This document shows positions 45,435 to 54,859 of a DNA stretch of 58,483 nt, piece by piece. The DNA is taken from assembly GCA_019310525.1 (NCBI GenBank), contig JAFDEE010000023.1:1-58483 (forward strand), written 5' to 3'. Both the position numbers and the translations under genes were made by a program. This DNA comes from Deltaproteobacteria bacterium (GTDB taxonomy: Bacteria; Desulfobacterota; DSM-4660; Desulfatiglandales; HGW-15). The notes below the pieces were generated by a model. It did not search any database. It worked only from the letters and a program-made list of their open reading frames with translations, and was not told the origin of the DNA. Each line of letters opens with the position of its first letter. Position 1 is the stretch's first letter.

Positions 45435-45514
45435 GCTCCGAAGAAAATCCGTAGCCCTGCTTTATCCGCCTTCGCAGAAGACCACGGGCTTTCCCGTGGG
45501 GCTCCATATACGGG
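45435..45514 (-). repeat. Palindromic interspersed repeat, second family, copy A
   Basis: On the minus strand, ATGGAGCCCCACGGG, then GCCCGTGGTCTTCTGC and AAGGCGGATAAAGC (45459-45507), match 54799-54847 with 3 changes in 49 nt. The CCACGGG/CCCGTGG arms make a hairpin. The adjoining segment 45435-45456 (GCTCCGAAGAAAATCCGTAG...) matches 51781-51802 with two changes, so the two repeat families share a module. Confidence 0.75.
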
Positions 45515-45642
45515 CACAAGTTGGAAAACCGAAAAGCTTATCAGAATTATGGAAATTTTTGCATGCATCGATCAATTGTGATAGCATCCTATACATCATT
45601 TTCATGTGGGCGTTTTCTCTGAAAATTCTTTTATGCGACCCT

Positions 45643-46422
45643 ATGAGCTATAAGACAATCACCTATGAAGAGAGGGATAAGGTCGGAATCCTTTGTCTGA
45701 ACCGGCCCCGGAAGCGAAACGCCCTTTCCAGGGGTCTATTGGAGGAATTCACATCCTGTATTAAAGATGCGGGTAGGCGCGGATCGGTGAGGGTGATCAT
45801 CATCCGGGGGGAAGGTGAACATTTTTGCGCCGGTCATGATCTCGTGGAGATCCTTGAAGAGGATCAAGTCGGAATCCGGGGGCTTTTCGAGGCCTGCATT
45901 CGATTGATGAATCTTCTTCAACAGATCCCTCAGCCCGTCATCGCCCAGGTCAGGGGGGTGGCTACGGCCGCGGGTTGCCAGTTGGTGGCTGCAAGCGACC
46001 TTGCTGTTGCTGAAGAAGGGGCGCTGTTTGCAACCCCCGGAGTGAAGATCGGGCTTTTTTGTTCTACACCCATGGTGCCCTTGAGCCGGGCTGTTGGGCG
46101 GAAGAGGGCCCTGGAGATGCTTTTTACCGGCAGGTTTGTGAGCGCCCGCGAGGCCCTGGATTTCGGATTAATCAACCGGTTGGTTCCCCTTGAGAAGCTT
46201 GAAGAGGAAACCTGGAAACTGGCCCGTGACATTGCCCGATACAGTCTGGCCACCCTTGGTTTGGGGAAGCGTGGCTTCTACCGCCAGTGGGACATGGCGG
46301 AGGGCCAGGCCTATGAGTTCGCGAAGGAGTTGATCGCGGCCAATGCCTTGATGGAGGATGCAAAGGAGGGAATCAGCGCTTTTCTCGAGAAGCGGAAGCC
46401 CAGGTGGAAGGATGGGGAATAG
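45643..46422 (+). CDS. Crotonase-fold protein of the ECHDC3 type
   Basis: A 259-residue enoyl-CoA hydratase/isomerase-fold protein. The oxyanion-hole segments GEGEHFCAGHDL and ATAAGCQLVAASD are intact. The positions that hold the two catalytic glutamates in true enoyl-CoA hydratase are not glutamate here (ATPGVKIGLFCSTP), a pattern shared with mitochondrial ECHDC3-type proteins, so hydratase activity is doubtful. The ATG at 45643 is chosen by alignment to the family; no strong ribosome site is seen and longer in-frame starts exist. It precedes an acyl-CoA dehydrogenase gene by 94 bp, suggesting a joint role in acyl-CoA metabolism. Confidence 0.85.
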   Translation: MSYKTITYEERDKVGILCLNRPRKRNALSRGLLEEFTSCIKDAGRRGSVRVIIIRGEGEHFCAGHDLVEILEEDQVGIRGLFEACIRLMNLLQQIPQPVIAQVRGVATAAGCQLVAASDLAVAEEGALFATPGVKIGLFCSTPMVPLSRAVGRKRALEMLFTGRFVSAREALDFGLINRLVPLEKLEEETWKLARDIARYSLATLGLGKRGFYRQWDMAEGQAYEFAKELIAANALMEDAKEGISAFLEKRKPRWKDGE

Positions 46423-46516
46423 AAAAGGGCCCCTTCACCAATGGGAATACTTATTCGGGGGAGCCTGCAATCGAAGGCCCCCCTGTTTATATCGATCAGA
46501 GAAGGAGAGGTAAAAA

Positions 46517-48133
46517 ATGCCCGAACAATCAAGGATGGATCCCGAAATGCTTTCAATGGTTCTTGACACCTTGTCCAAACTGGAAAGGGAAAAACTCACG
46601 TTGGAGGCCAAGCTTGAGATGGACCGGAGCGGTGAATTCCCGGAAGAACTGGTCCGGTTCATGCTGGGACCCGACATGGCCCTGCACCTGATATTTATCC
46701 CGGAGGAGTACGGCGGACTGGGTGCCGGTGCCATGGACATCGCGGTCATTTCCGAAAAAATGGCCAGGATGGATATGGCGTTGGCCACGTCTTTTCTGGC
46801 TATCTGCCTGGGCATGGATCCCCTGAGGGTGGGAGCCACACCGGAGCAGAAGGAAAAATACATCAGAAAGATCGCCGAGGAAGGCCTTATTGTGGGATAC
46901 GGAGTCACGGAACCTGAGGCCGGAAGCAATGTGCAGGCGTTGAAAACCAAAGCGGAGCGTGTGTTGGACGAGAACGGCGCCGTCAAGGGATACCGGCTGA
47001 ACGGGCAAAAACAATTCATCACCAACGGCGGCGTGGCGCAACTTTTCACGATCCTGGCGGACGCCCCTGACGGGCCTTCCTTTTTCGTGGTCGAGGGGGG
47101 CACGGAGGGGCTGATCCCCGGAAAACACGAAGATAAACACGGTATCAGAGCCTCCAACACCTGTTCCTTGACGCTGGAGGACCTTTACGTCCCGGTGGAA
47201 AATCTGGTTGGAGGCGTAGAAGGGCAGGGTCTAAAGCAATCCAACCAGGTGTTCGGCTATACCCGGTTGATGGTGGCCACCTTTGGGCTTGGCGGCGGGG
47301 TTGCGGCCTTGGACAAGGTCATTGCTTATGCCAAGGAGAGGGTCCAGTTCGGGACGACCCTGGCGGAAAAACAGGGTTACACCCACAAGCTTGTGGTGCC
47401 GAACGCCGTGCGCCTGGAAGCAGCCAGGGCTTACATCGAGGAAGTCGCCTTCCGGCTGGACAGCGGGGAGGAGGATCTCCAGGTGGAGGGATCCATTGCC
47501 AAATATTTTGCCACCGAGGCGGGCGATCGGGCGGCCAACGACGCCATCCAGGCACTGGGAGGCTACGGCTACATCCGCGAGTACGAAGTAGAGAAGATCA
47601 AGAGGGATATCAAGATCACCACTATCTTCGAAGGGACGAGTGAGATCCAGCAGAACATCATCAGCATGTTCCGCATGCGGGAGACAGTTCGATCAAAGGG
47701 CGGCTATTATTCCGGCATGGCCGATGCCCTTGAGGACCTTCCCGAGGCCTGTGGTTCACGTCTGCTGGCGCAGGGCATCCGAGTTTTGAATGAGGCCATC
47801 AAGCTCGGGAGAAAGAACAAGCTGACAAGATCCCAGCACGTCCTATTTCTTTTGGCGGATATGATGACCTGGGTTGAGGTGGGTCAGGCCCTTTGCAAGA
47901 AGGCGGCTTCCTGTGGGGATAATGAACGGCGTCGGGATTTCATGATGGCCGTTTCCCGACTGTTTGCGACCGAGGCGGTGGAGAAGATCTACTTTAATGG
48001 GCTTAGGATCGCCCGGGGATGCGGCACCCTTCTGGAACCACTGGTTCAGAAACTGGAAGAGCTGGATCTTACGGGAGGAATCGCCGAATACCTGGAAGAC
48101 ATGAACCTGGTATCCAGGGAGTTGTTTGCGTAA
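46517..48133 (+). CDS. Acyl-CoA dehydrogenase
   Basis: A 538-residue FAD-dependent dehydrogenase that forms an alpha,beta double bond in acyl-CoA. The family motifs are GYGVTEPEAGSNVQALKT (FAD/substrate), FITNGGVAQLFT, RVQFGTTLAEKQGYTHKLV and GGYGYIREYEVEKIKRDIKI. The catalytic base is probably E372 in IFEGTSEIQQ. A C-terminal extension of about 140 residues after the core is like that of very-long-chain or ACAD9-type enzymes. A GAAGGAGAGG site precedes the ATG. With the crotonase-like gene it forms an apparent operon. Substrate chain length cannot be read from the sequence. Confidence 0.93.
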   Translation: MPEQSRMDPEMLSMVLDTLSKLEREKLTLEAKLEMDRSGEFPEELVRFMLGPDMALHLIFIPEEYGGLGAGAMDIAVISEKMARMDMALATSFLAICLGMDPLRVGATPEQKEKYIRKIAEEGLIVGYGVTEPEAGSNVQALKTKAERVLDENGAVKGYRLNGQKQFITNGGVAQLFTILADAPDGPSFFVVEGGTEGLIPGKHEDKHGIRASNTCSLTLEDLYVPVENLVGGVEGQGLKQSNQVFGYTRLMVATFGLGGGVAALDKVIAYAKERVQFGTTLAEKQGYTHKLVVPNAVRLEAARAYIEEVAFRLDSGEEDLQVEGSIAKYFATEAGDRAANDAIQALGGYGYIREYEVEKIKRDIKITTIFEGTSEIQQNIISMFRMRETVRSKGGYYSGMADALEDLPEACGSRLLAQGIRVLNEAIKLGRKNKLTRSQHVLFLLADMMTWVEVGQALCKKAASCGDNERRRDFMMAVSRLFATEAVEKIYFNGLRIARGCGTLLEPLVQKLEELDLTGGIAEYLEDMNLVSRELFA

Positions 48134-48264
48134 GAGTGAGAGAGAACCGAGGGACGAGGAATCTGGATTTTCAGAATGCACGATTCGGGATGGTGCCGCG
48201 AAAGAGGATGTTTCGTATTGACTCCGGATCCATCGGCCATCCAGCGAGGCCTTGAAGGAGACTA

Positions 48265-51006
48265 ATGGCCCAACGGCCAAGAGAAGGGATGTCGGAGAGA
48301 AAGAAGACTTTCTACCGCCGTTCGGGGCAACCCCCGCGAAGGAGGCGACCGTCGGGGCGGCGGAGAGGCTTTTGTGAAAATCCGAGAATCGATCCCCAAT
48401 TGAAAAAGGCCTTTGACCGTATCGGGGTTCCGGAGGCCGAACCCTTCAAGCCTGATCCGTTCCAGGTGGAGGCCTTGGAGAAGATCAGGGATTATGACGT
48501 CCTGGTAAGTGCCCCGACCGGTTCCGGCAAGACCTGGATCGCCTCCCAGGCTATCTCTTCCTACCTGGCAGGGGGGAAGAAAAGCTGGTACGCCTCGCCC
48601 CTCAAGGCCCTGTCCAATTCCATCTACCGGCAGTTTCAGCAGGAATTCGGAAAGGAGCGGTGCGGCATTCTAACGGGTGACCGGAAGGAGAACCCGGAAG
48701 CCCCCATCATCGTCGGCACCACCGAGATCCTCAGAAACCAACTCTATGACGCCATGCAGGAGGGGACGAGCCTCCAGGCGGACCTGGTCATCCTTGATGA
48801 GGCCCATTACCTGAGTGATCCGGATAGGGGCGTGGTATGGGAGGAAGTTCTCATCTACCTTCCTGCCAGGGTCCGGCTCCTCCTCCTCTCAGCCACCCTC
48901 TCCAATGCGGAGGAGATCGCCGAGTGGCTTGAGGAGAACCGGGGTGTCAGGACCTGGGTGGTCCAATCCCATGAGCGACCCGTTCCCCTGGAAATGCTTT
49001 TTCTTTTCCCAGACGGGCTCCTGTCTCCTCTCGGAGGAAAGAGAGGGCTGGTGCCACGGGTCAAGAAATTCGTTTCCTCCGGGGCAGACCGTGGAAAGAG
49101 ACGGCGCAGCCCAAGACTGAACTATGGGGAAATCCTTCGCTGCTTGAGGATTTTCGATCTGCTTCCGGCTATCTTTTTCCTCAAGTCCAGGGTGGACTGT
49201 GATCAGGCTCTTGCCACGTGTTCTCCCTCTGGCATATCCCTTGAAAAAAGGGAAAAGGTTCGAAGGGAAGTCAAGTCCTTTCTCCGAAAATATCCCCACC
49301 TTGAAGGCCACCGCCAGATAGGCCCACTCCTCGATTCGTTGGTGGGGGCCCACCATGCGGGCCAGCTTCCTTACTGGAAGGTCTTGATCGAAACCCTTAT
49401 GAACAAGGGATACCTGGAGGCCATTTTTTCCACCTCCACAGTGGCGGCCGGAGTCAATTTTCCCGCAAGGACCGTTGTTCTCGTTCAGAGCGACCGTTTC
49501 AACGGGCGGGAGTTTTCCGACCTTACAGCCACGGATCTCCATCAGATGACGGGGCGGGCCGGTCGGAGGGGGAAGGACCAAATCGGATTTGCCTTGGTGA
49601 TACCCGGGATACACCAGGATCCACAGCTCATTCAGGATCTGCGGGATTCTCCACCTGAACCCCTTAAAAGCCAAATCCACATAAATTTTTCCATGACACT
49701 GAATCTGCTTCTCTCCCACAGGCCGGAAGAGGTCAGAACACTTCTGGATCGAAGTTTCGCCCATTTCCAGGAAAAAAGGTCGGGGGGGCAGGTTTCCCGG
49801 AAATGGAAAGAGTTACTGGAAGACCTGAGGCGACTCCTTCCCCGGGCGGCCTGCGGCGGTGATCCATATGAGATCCGGGAATTCATCCAAAAGCGGGAGA
49901 GATGGCAGCGTGAGATCAGGAGGCTTGGCTCAAAAAGCCGGAAACGTGCACACCAAGAGGCCGTGAGGAAAGCCCTTGTCCCTGGCCGGCTTTTCATCCA
50001 CAGAAACGGCCAAATCTTTGCAGCCCTTCGAATTTCCAGGATGAAGGAAAGAGACGTTTGCTTCGCAGTAAATGTCCGGGAGAGGTCCGTGGGCTCTTCC
50101 AGCAAGGCAAAACCGAAGATCAGAAGGATCGCCCTCGGAAAGGTAAAGGCCCTTTTGGATCATACGCTCGATCTATCCGGGACGGATTCCGCAGAAATGG
50201 CCCTTGAACTCGCCAGGGACCTGGATTTGATCGGACTTCAAGTACTCCCCACGAAATACACGGAGGAGGAAGGAAAAGACGACGCCCTCGGCCGGTTGAT
50301 GGAGAAGGTTCGATCTCTCCCATGTCAGGATTGCACCCATACAAAGATCTGTCATTCCGGGAAGAACAAGGAACTGAAGAAACTGCTCAATAAATGGTAT
50401 TCTCTCGGAGATGCAGTTGATGGGATAAGCGAAGGTCTATGGGCCAGCTTTAAGAGACATCTCCGCTTTTTAAAAGAGACAGGGTTTGTGGACAACGAAG
50501 ATAGACTCACGCCCGACGGGATCTGGGCCTCCAAGCTGAGGCTGGATCAACCTCTTCTCATCGCCGAAGCCATCCGGAAAGGTGCCTTTGAAGGAGTTCC
50601 TCCAGAGATTCTGGCTGGATGTCTCGCACCTTTCGTATGGGACCGAGATCAGGAGATCGAACTAAAGGCAGAGGGCCCCTTCGAGTACAAAGCACTCCGA
50701 AAACATTTCTCAAATGTTTTAAAAGGCATTGAAGAAATTCGCAGGTTGAAGGCCGCCCGGGGTTTCGATTCTCCCCAGATTCTTTTCTGGCCCGCCGTCG
50801 CCGTCTACCTGTGGTCCAAGGGGGTTCCCTGGGAACCCCTCATCTCGTTCCTCCCTGTAGATGAAGGGGACATGGCCTCACTCATCATCCGAACCGCCGA
50901 CCATCTCAGACAAGTGGCCAATCTAGAGGAAACTCATCCGGAACTGGCCCGAACGGCGAAGACCGCTATCGATCTTATCATTAGAGAGCCTGTATTTATT
51001 GAATGA
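48265..51006 (+). CDS. Ski2-like DEAH-box helicase
   Basis: A 913-residue superfamily 2 helicase. A basic, Arg-rich N-terminal tail (1-35) is followed by Walker A SAPTGSGKT (82-90), DEAH box D178-H181 (ILDEAHYL), motif III SATLS, and motif VI QMTGRAGRRG, the last two typical of the Ski2/Mtr4 branch. The C-terminal half (about 560-913) is not a standard Ski2 arch and contains a Cys cluster CQDCTHTKIC, possibly a zinc or Fe-S site. Ski2-like enzymes unwind RNA or DNA in decay or repair; which applies is unknown. GAAGGAG lies 4 nt upstream of the ATG. Confidence 0.9.
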   Translation: MAQRPREGMSERKKTFYRRSGQPPRRRRPSGRRRGFCENPRIDPQLKKAFDRIGVPEAEPFKPDPFQVEALEKIRDYDVLVSAPTGSGKTWIASQAISSYLAGGKKSWYASPLKALSNSIYRQFQQEFGKERCGILTGDRKENPEAPIIVGTTEILRNQLYDAMQEGTSLQADLVILDEAHYLSDPDRGVVWEEVLIYLPARVRLLLLSATLSNAEEIAEWLEENRGVRTWVVQSHERPVPLEMLFLFPDGLLSPLGGKRGLVPRVKKFVSSGADRGKRRRSPRLNYGEILRCLRIFDLLPAIFFLKSRVDCDQALATCSPSGISLEKREKVRREVKSFLRKYPHLEGHRQIGPLLDSLVGAHHAGQLPYWKVLIETLMNKGYLEAIFSTSTVAAGVNFPARTVVLVQSDRFNGREFSDLTATDLHQMTGRAGRRGKDQIGFALVIPGIHQDPQLIQDLRDSPPEPLKSQIHINFSMTLNLLLSHRPEEVRTLLDRSFAHFQEKRSGGQVSRKWKELLEDLRRLLPRAACGGDPYEIREFIQKRERWQREIRRLGSKSRKRAHQEAVRKALVPGRLFIHRNGQIFAALRISRMKERDVCFAVNVRERSVGSSSKAKPKIRRIALGKVKALLDHTLDLSGTDSAEMALELARDLDLIGLQVLPTKYTEEEGKDDALGRLMEKVRSLPCQDCTHTKICHSGKNKELKKLLNKWYSLGDAVDGISEGLWASFKRHLRFLKETGFVDNEDRLTPDGIWASKLRLDQPLLIAEAIRKGAFEGVPPEILAGCLAPFVWDRDQEIELKAEGPFEYKALRKHFSNVLKGIEEIRRLKAARGFDSPQILFWPAVAVYLWSKGVPWEPLISFLPVDEGDMASLIIRTADHLRQVANLEETHPELARTAKTAIDLIIREPVFIE

Positions 51007-51139
51007 CGGCGCGAATCCGGAATTGTTCGTCGCCCACCTCGGGGGACAGAAGAAATCCCGGTCTTCAGATGAAAACTCGAGTTGGTTCCCTAATGTCATG
51101 GATTCCGCGTGAATGGGTAACGGGGGGCTTGGGCTAAAG

Positions 51140-51439
51140 TTATTTTATGGTAATCCGATCCTTGTTCTGTTCAAATATCTTCTGCCCTATCCCCGGGACC
51201 TTTACAATGTCTTCAGGAGAGGAGAAGGGCCCGTTTTCGGTCCGGAACTGTACAATCCTTTCAGCGTACTTCTCTCCGACACCTTTAAGAGCCGTGAGTT
51301 GTTCAACCGTGGCTGTGTTGATATTGATCTTTTCTCCTTCATCCGCTGAAACACATGGAACGATAGATATCATGAAGAAGACAACCGAAACGATAACCGC
51401 AAATCTTTTCAGCACTTTCAATGTTCTCCTCCTTTTCAT
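51140..51439 (-). CDS. ComEA-like helix-hairpin-helix exported protein
   Basis: A 99-residue exported protein. A signal peptide (RFAVIVSVVFFMISIVPCVSA) is followed by a single ComEA-type DNA-binding domain: ININTATVEQLTALKGVGEKYAERIV with the GVGEKYA hairpin, then SPEDIVKVPGIGQKIFEQN. ComEA binds double-stranded DNA at the cell surface during transformation, but many stand-alone copies in Gram-negative bacteria have no proven uptake role. The ATG at 51439 follows AAGGGGGG; a longer start at 51481 would place charged residues ahead of the signal peptide. No other com gene is visible in the window. Confidence 0.88.
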   Translation of the reverse strand: MKRRRTLKVLKRFAVIVSVVFFMISIVPCVSADEGEKININTATVEQLTALKGVGEKYAERIVQFRTENGPFSSPEDIVKVPGIGQKIFEQNKDRITIK

Positions 51440-52293
51440 CAAGCCCCCCTTCAAGTACCCAAGAAAGTGAGATATTTGCAAAACGCAGCAAGCATAATAA
51501 ACTCTGACGAAATTTAAGCAGATCTATAAAAGGAAACCATTGCTGTCTAGAATAGAATTGTTTTGTTATTCATTGATAATAAAATCAGATGGATAGCCAT
51601 ACATAACGGTTTTTTCAAATTCAGGTTCTTTTGCAGGCCGGCAGAAAGCAGAGGCTGTGGATGTTTTCCTCGCTAACGTTCCCACCAGAAAGCCGGCGGG
51701 CAGGCGCTCCGCCGTCCATGGCTCCGCCCACTGCCTATTTCGGCCCTTCATCTGTCCTGATTCAGGGCCGAAATACGCCCGCTCCGGAGAAAATCCGAAG
51801 CCTCTGCTTGGAACGGCCCTATTTTGGACAATAGTGAAAGGAACCCGTAATTCAATAATTCCCGTTATTGCGGGATAGAAAAGTAAAAACCTAAATATTG
51901 CTCCATTGGATATGAAGCAGAGCTCATATCAAATCGCATGCCATAATGAAAAGCTTCGAATCGACAGCTTGATTCGATATTACTTGCGATGGGTATAAGT
52001 TGCTGTATTTGCAGAGTATTTGCAGAAATCAATTGCTTGTTTTTAGGGCTTTAAAAAAATGAAAACAGTATGTTTTTTAACCATCAAGAGAAAAGAACAC
52101 AAGGAGCGAGTATCAGGATATGCACAGAAAATTGTGCATGATGTTTGAGGTTTCCTGCACAGACCGGTATGTTTTCTTCACCCGCTGCCGTTGTGGAAAT
52201 TCAGGCCTCAGCTCTCCTCGAGTTGTGAGGGAATCCGTATTGACGATGGAAGGATTGACATGAGATGTCCGGGGGCCCCGGAGAAGAAGCCTG
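51440..52293. other. Intergenic region between comEA-like and chemoreceptor genes
   Basis: No supported gene. It contains a repeat copy at about 51661-51802, a near-palindrome CCCGTAAT/ATTGCGGG (about 51844-51872) and otherwise A+T-rich sequence without obvious structure. Confidence 0.5.
51661..51802 (-). repeat. Palindromic interspersed repeat, copy B
   Basis: On the minus strand it carries the same order of modules as 36041-36170: GGATTTTCTCCGGAGC, a TATTTCGGCCCT/AGGGCCGAAATA stem, ATAGGCAGTGGGCGGAGCC and a following ACGTTAGCG-type tail. The stem has two base pairs changed on both sides relative to copy A (T-A to C-G). An extra CGCCTGCCCGCCGGC stretch is inserted after the conserved block. 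Confidence 0.7.
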
Positions 52294-52297
52294 AGCA

Positions 52298-52331
52298 TAA
52301 AAAACCCGGCCATCCGAGGGGAATGGCCGGG
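52298..52331 (-). terminator. Intrinsic terminator of the chemoreceptor gene
   Basis: On the minus strand CCCGGCCAT pairs with ATGGCCGGG around a short loop and is followed by six T, 28 nt after the chemoreceptor stop codon. Confidence 0.88.
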
Positions 52332-52358
52332 TGTGACTTTCGAAGAATTTTTTCTGAT

Positions 52359-54368
52359 TTATTGTCCGGGAAGGAGTTTGGTCAGACCCTTGCGCATTGA
52401 AACGCTCTCAATGGGCTGGAGGTTGTTTCCATCCATGAGTACAGTCTCTCCTTCCGATAAGGCGTTCTCATTATCCTTTCTTTCGCTGGCGTGCCCCACG
52501 AAGATCGAGAGGGTATCAATGGCCGATTTCATTGCCTCGGCCTGGCCGTTGAGGTCGGCTGAAGCGGAAGCGGATTCCTCCGCGCTCGTGGAATTGTTTT
52601 CAGTAACCTTACCGATCTCAGCCATCGCCCCGTTCACCTGCTTGATACCTTGGGCCTGCTCGTGGCTGGCTGATGCGATTTCTTCCAAAAGACGGGTGAC
52701 TTCCTGGACACTCAAGTTGACCTTTCTATACCTGTTGTCGGTTTCGTTTACGAGTTGAGAACCGTCTTTGATTTTCCGTATGATATGTTCCAGCAATTTC
52801 TGGGTATTTTTGGAGGCTTCCGCCGACCGGAGTGCCAGGTTGCGTACCTCGTCCGCTACAACCGCAAACCCGGCGCCCGCCTCTCCGGCCCTCGCCGCCT
52901 CAACTGCGGCATTGAGCGCCAGGAGGTTTGTTTGAAAGGCGATCTCGTCAATGGTTTTGATGATCTTGGCTACGTTATCGCTGGCCGTCGATATATCTTC
53001 CATGGACTTGATCAATTCCTTCATAGATGTATTGGCATCAGAAAGATAACCCAATCCCTCCGTCGAAAGGCGATTCGCCTTCTTGGAGTTTTCCGCATTT
53101 TGACTGGTCATGGAAGAAAGCTCTTCCAGAGAGGAAGAAGTTTCCTCTATAGAAGCCGCTTGGCGGGCCGCACCCTCGGCGAGCTTACCGCTGGAAGCGG
53201 ATACCTGAGAGGCGGCCAGGGTAACCTTGGAGGCTGTTTCCGTAAGGAGTGAAATAGTTTTCAAGAGGGGTTTTGCAAGGGAGCCGGAAAAAAGATGAAC
53301 GAATGGCAGGATGAAAAGGATGCATCCGAGATAGACGATACCGAGAAGCTTCATTATTTGTCTGTTGTTTTCCCTCAAGTAAGATTTGGACCGAAGCACA
53401 GTGACGGTGCCGGCCCTGCCTTTCTCACCGTAAAGCGGCAGGATCACCTGGAAAAAGTCCCCATCCTTTCCCAGGTTAATTTCGCTGAAACTGGCATCCT
53501 GTTCGGTGAGGGCCGGGCCGGAGGCCTTTTCGGGGAGGTTTTCGGCTTGAAGCTTCAGGTATGCTTTCCGGGTGCCGGCGATCAAATCTTTCTTGGAAAA
53601 TAGGTTGACATCCATACCAGTCAGCTTCGCCATTCTGGAAGCGAACGGCCCGCCGAGCCTCATGTAAGCCGCTGCGAATCCCGCCTGTTTTTTCTCAAGG
53701 TTCCCTGTTTTCTCGTTGAAATAGTTGCCCAATATCGGGGAATAGGCGACCAGACAGATTTGCTGGTCGATTTCTTGAAAGGTGACTATTTCTTTGGTCG
53801 GAATGACTCCACTGAATTTAAACCCCACAGAGACACCCTGAGGGAGGCTCTCCTTCATCTCAAGAGACTCCAAGGACAATTTTTCCCCCCTTTTCAGGGT
53901 TGTAAAATGAAAAGAGGCCTTTGGAGAATGGGAAGCATAGGAGACAAGGATTCCGTCTTTCCCTGTTTCATTGTAAAGGGCGATGAGGTCGCCTTCCACG
54001 TCGTAAACGGCCACTCGCCATAGGTTGGAGGTAAGGCCGATCTGGAAGAGGGTATTGCAGATTTCCTTGTTGGTATTTTCGGTAATGGTGCTGACATCAT
54101 TTCCTTTCTTGAACTCAAGGAGAAATTTAACCTTCCCCCCAATCTTGTTCACCGTTGCGGCCTGTCTTGTATTTATTAAAAGTTTTTGCTGTTTGGTTTT
54201 CAGGTCGTCCCGAACGATATTGAGGGCATTGGCAAGCTGTTCCTGGGTGGACTTGAGGTTTTGGCGGGTGATGATGGTCGTGACCACGATCCCTGATATA
54301 ATCATAACGAGGATCACGGTGACCAGCGACCCGAGGGTCAGCTTGCTCTTCAATCCCAATCGTCTCAT
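52359..54368 (-). CDS. Methyl-accepting chemotaxis protein
   Basis: A 669-residue chemoreceptor. Order: transmembrane helix 1 (about 12-33), periplasmic sensor domain (about 34-345, a large double-CACHE-like region), transmembrane helix 2 (about 345-367), a short HAMP-like stretch, and the cytoplasmic coiled coil with the hairpin tip EIAFQTNLLALNAAVEAARAG (about 505-525) that binds CheA and CheW. The C-terminal end (LTKLLPGQ) lacks a CheR/CheB-docking NWETF pentapeptide. Several Gln/Glu clusters in the coiled coil are plausible CheD and CheB sites. The GGAGGACAGGAAG site precedes the ATG. A sigma-54 type site lies about 240 nt upstream and a terminator follows. Confidence 0.95.
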   Translation of the reverse strand: MRRLGLKSKLTLGSLVTVILVMIISGIVVTTIITRQNLKSTQEQLANALNIVRDDLKTKQQKLLINTRQAATVNKIGGKVKFLLEFKKGNDVSTITENTNKEICNTLFQIGLTSNLWRVAVYDVEGDLIALYNETGKDGILVSYASHSPKASFHFTTLKRGEKLSLESLEMKESLPQGVSVGFKFSGVIPTKEIVTFQEIDQQICLVAYSPILGNYFNEKTGNLEKKQAGFAAAYMRLGGPFASRMAKLTGMDVNLFSKKDLIAGTRKAYLKLQAENLPEKASGPALTEQDASFSEINLGKDGDFFQVILPLYGEKGRAGTVTVLRSKSYLRENNRQIMKLLGIVYLGCILFILPFVHLFSGSLAKPLLKTISLLTETASKVTLAASQVSASSGKLAEGAARQAASIEETSSSLEELSSMTSQNAENSKKANRLSTEGLGYLSDANTSMKELIKSMEDISTASDNVAKIIKTIDEIAFQTNLLALNAAVEAARAGEAGAGFAVVADEVRNLALRSAEASKNTQKLLEHIIRKIKDGSQLVNETDNRYRKVNLSVQEVTRLLEEIASASHEQAQGIKQVNGAMAEIGKVTENNSTSAEESASASADLNGQAEAMKSAIDTLSIFVGHASERKDNENALSEGETVLMDGNNLQPIESVSMRKGLTKLLPGQ

Positions 54369-54606
54369 CTTCCTGTCCTCCTTGCGGTCTGAATGGTCGC
54401 CATTGCCCGGACACCGAGGTTTGTTTCCGTAAATGGCCGCAGGATACCTATTGGTTTTTCATTCACATGCCATTGCGGGGGAATGTTCGATTCACACCGG
54501 ATCCATCTCATTCGTTTCAGGTCCTGTGACCCCTGAAAAGGGGAGCGTTAGAAACGATGCCGGGAGCCTTTCTCACTTGCGTTCAAATACCTTTGACATG
54601 GAGAAT

Positions 54607-54622
54607 AGCAAGAACCGTGCCT
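54607..54622 (-). promoter_or_regulatory. Candidate sigma-54 promoter for the chemoreceptor gene
   Basis: On the minus strand, AGGCACG-GTTC-TTGCT matches the -24/-12 consensus with one change and correct spacing. The predicted transcription start near 54595 is about 230 nt before the start codon at 54368. Confidence 0.55.
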
Positions 54623-54791
54623 GCTAAAAGGGGTCCCTCCTTCCCCTTCTCCTCTCTTGTTTATGGATTGTGTCAGATAATCCTGAAGAGCTGAGATGGT
54701 TTCGTGCTGACAAATTTTTGACGGGATTACGCTGGCTTTTCGACAAAACAGGGGAAGTGTGAGGGGCAGGGCGATCGAGATTGTTGCGGGT

Positions 54792-54847
54792 CCCATACAT
54801 GGAGCCCCACGGGCAGGCCCGTGGTCTTCTGCTAAGGCGGATAAAGC
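54792..54847 (+). repeat. Palindromic interspersed repeat, second family, copy B
   Basis: CCCATACATGGAG, CCCCACGGG, GCCCGTGGTCTTCTGC and AAGGCGGATAAAGC match the copy at 45459-45514 (minus). The CCACGGG/CCCGTGG hairpin is intact. It ends 13 nt before the composite repeat at 54860. Confidence 0.75.
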
Positions 54848-54859
54848 GATGCTCAACTA

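Larger units (their letters stand above)
45292..45642. other. Divergent intergenic region with terminator and repeat
   Basis: It holds a terminator facing the exported-protein gene (45347-45376), a repeat copy (45435-45514) and the leader of the crotonase-like gene. No gene of its own is supported. Confidence 0.5.
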
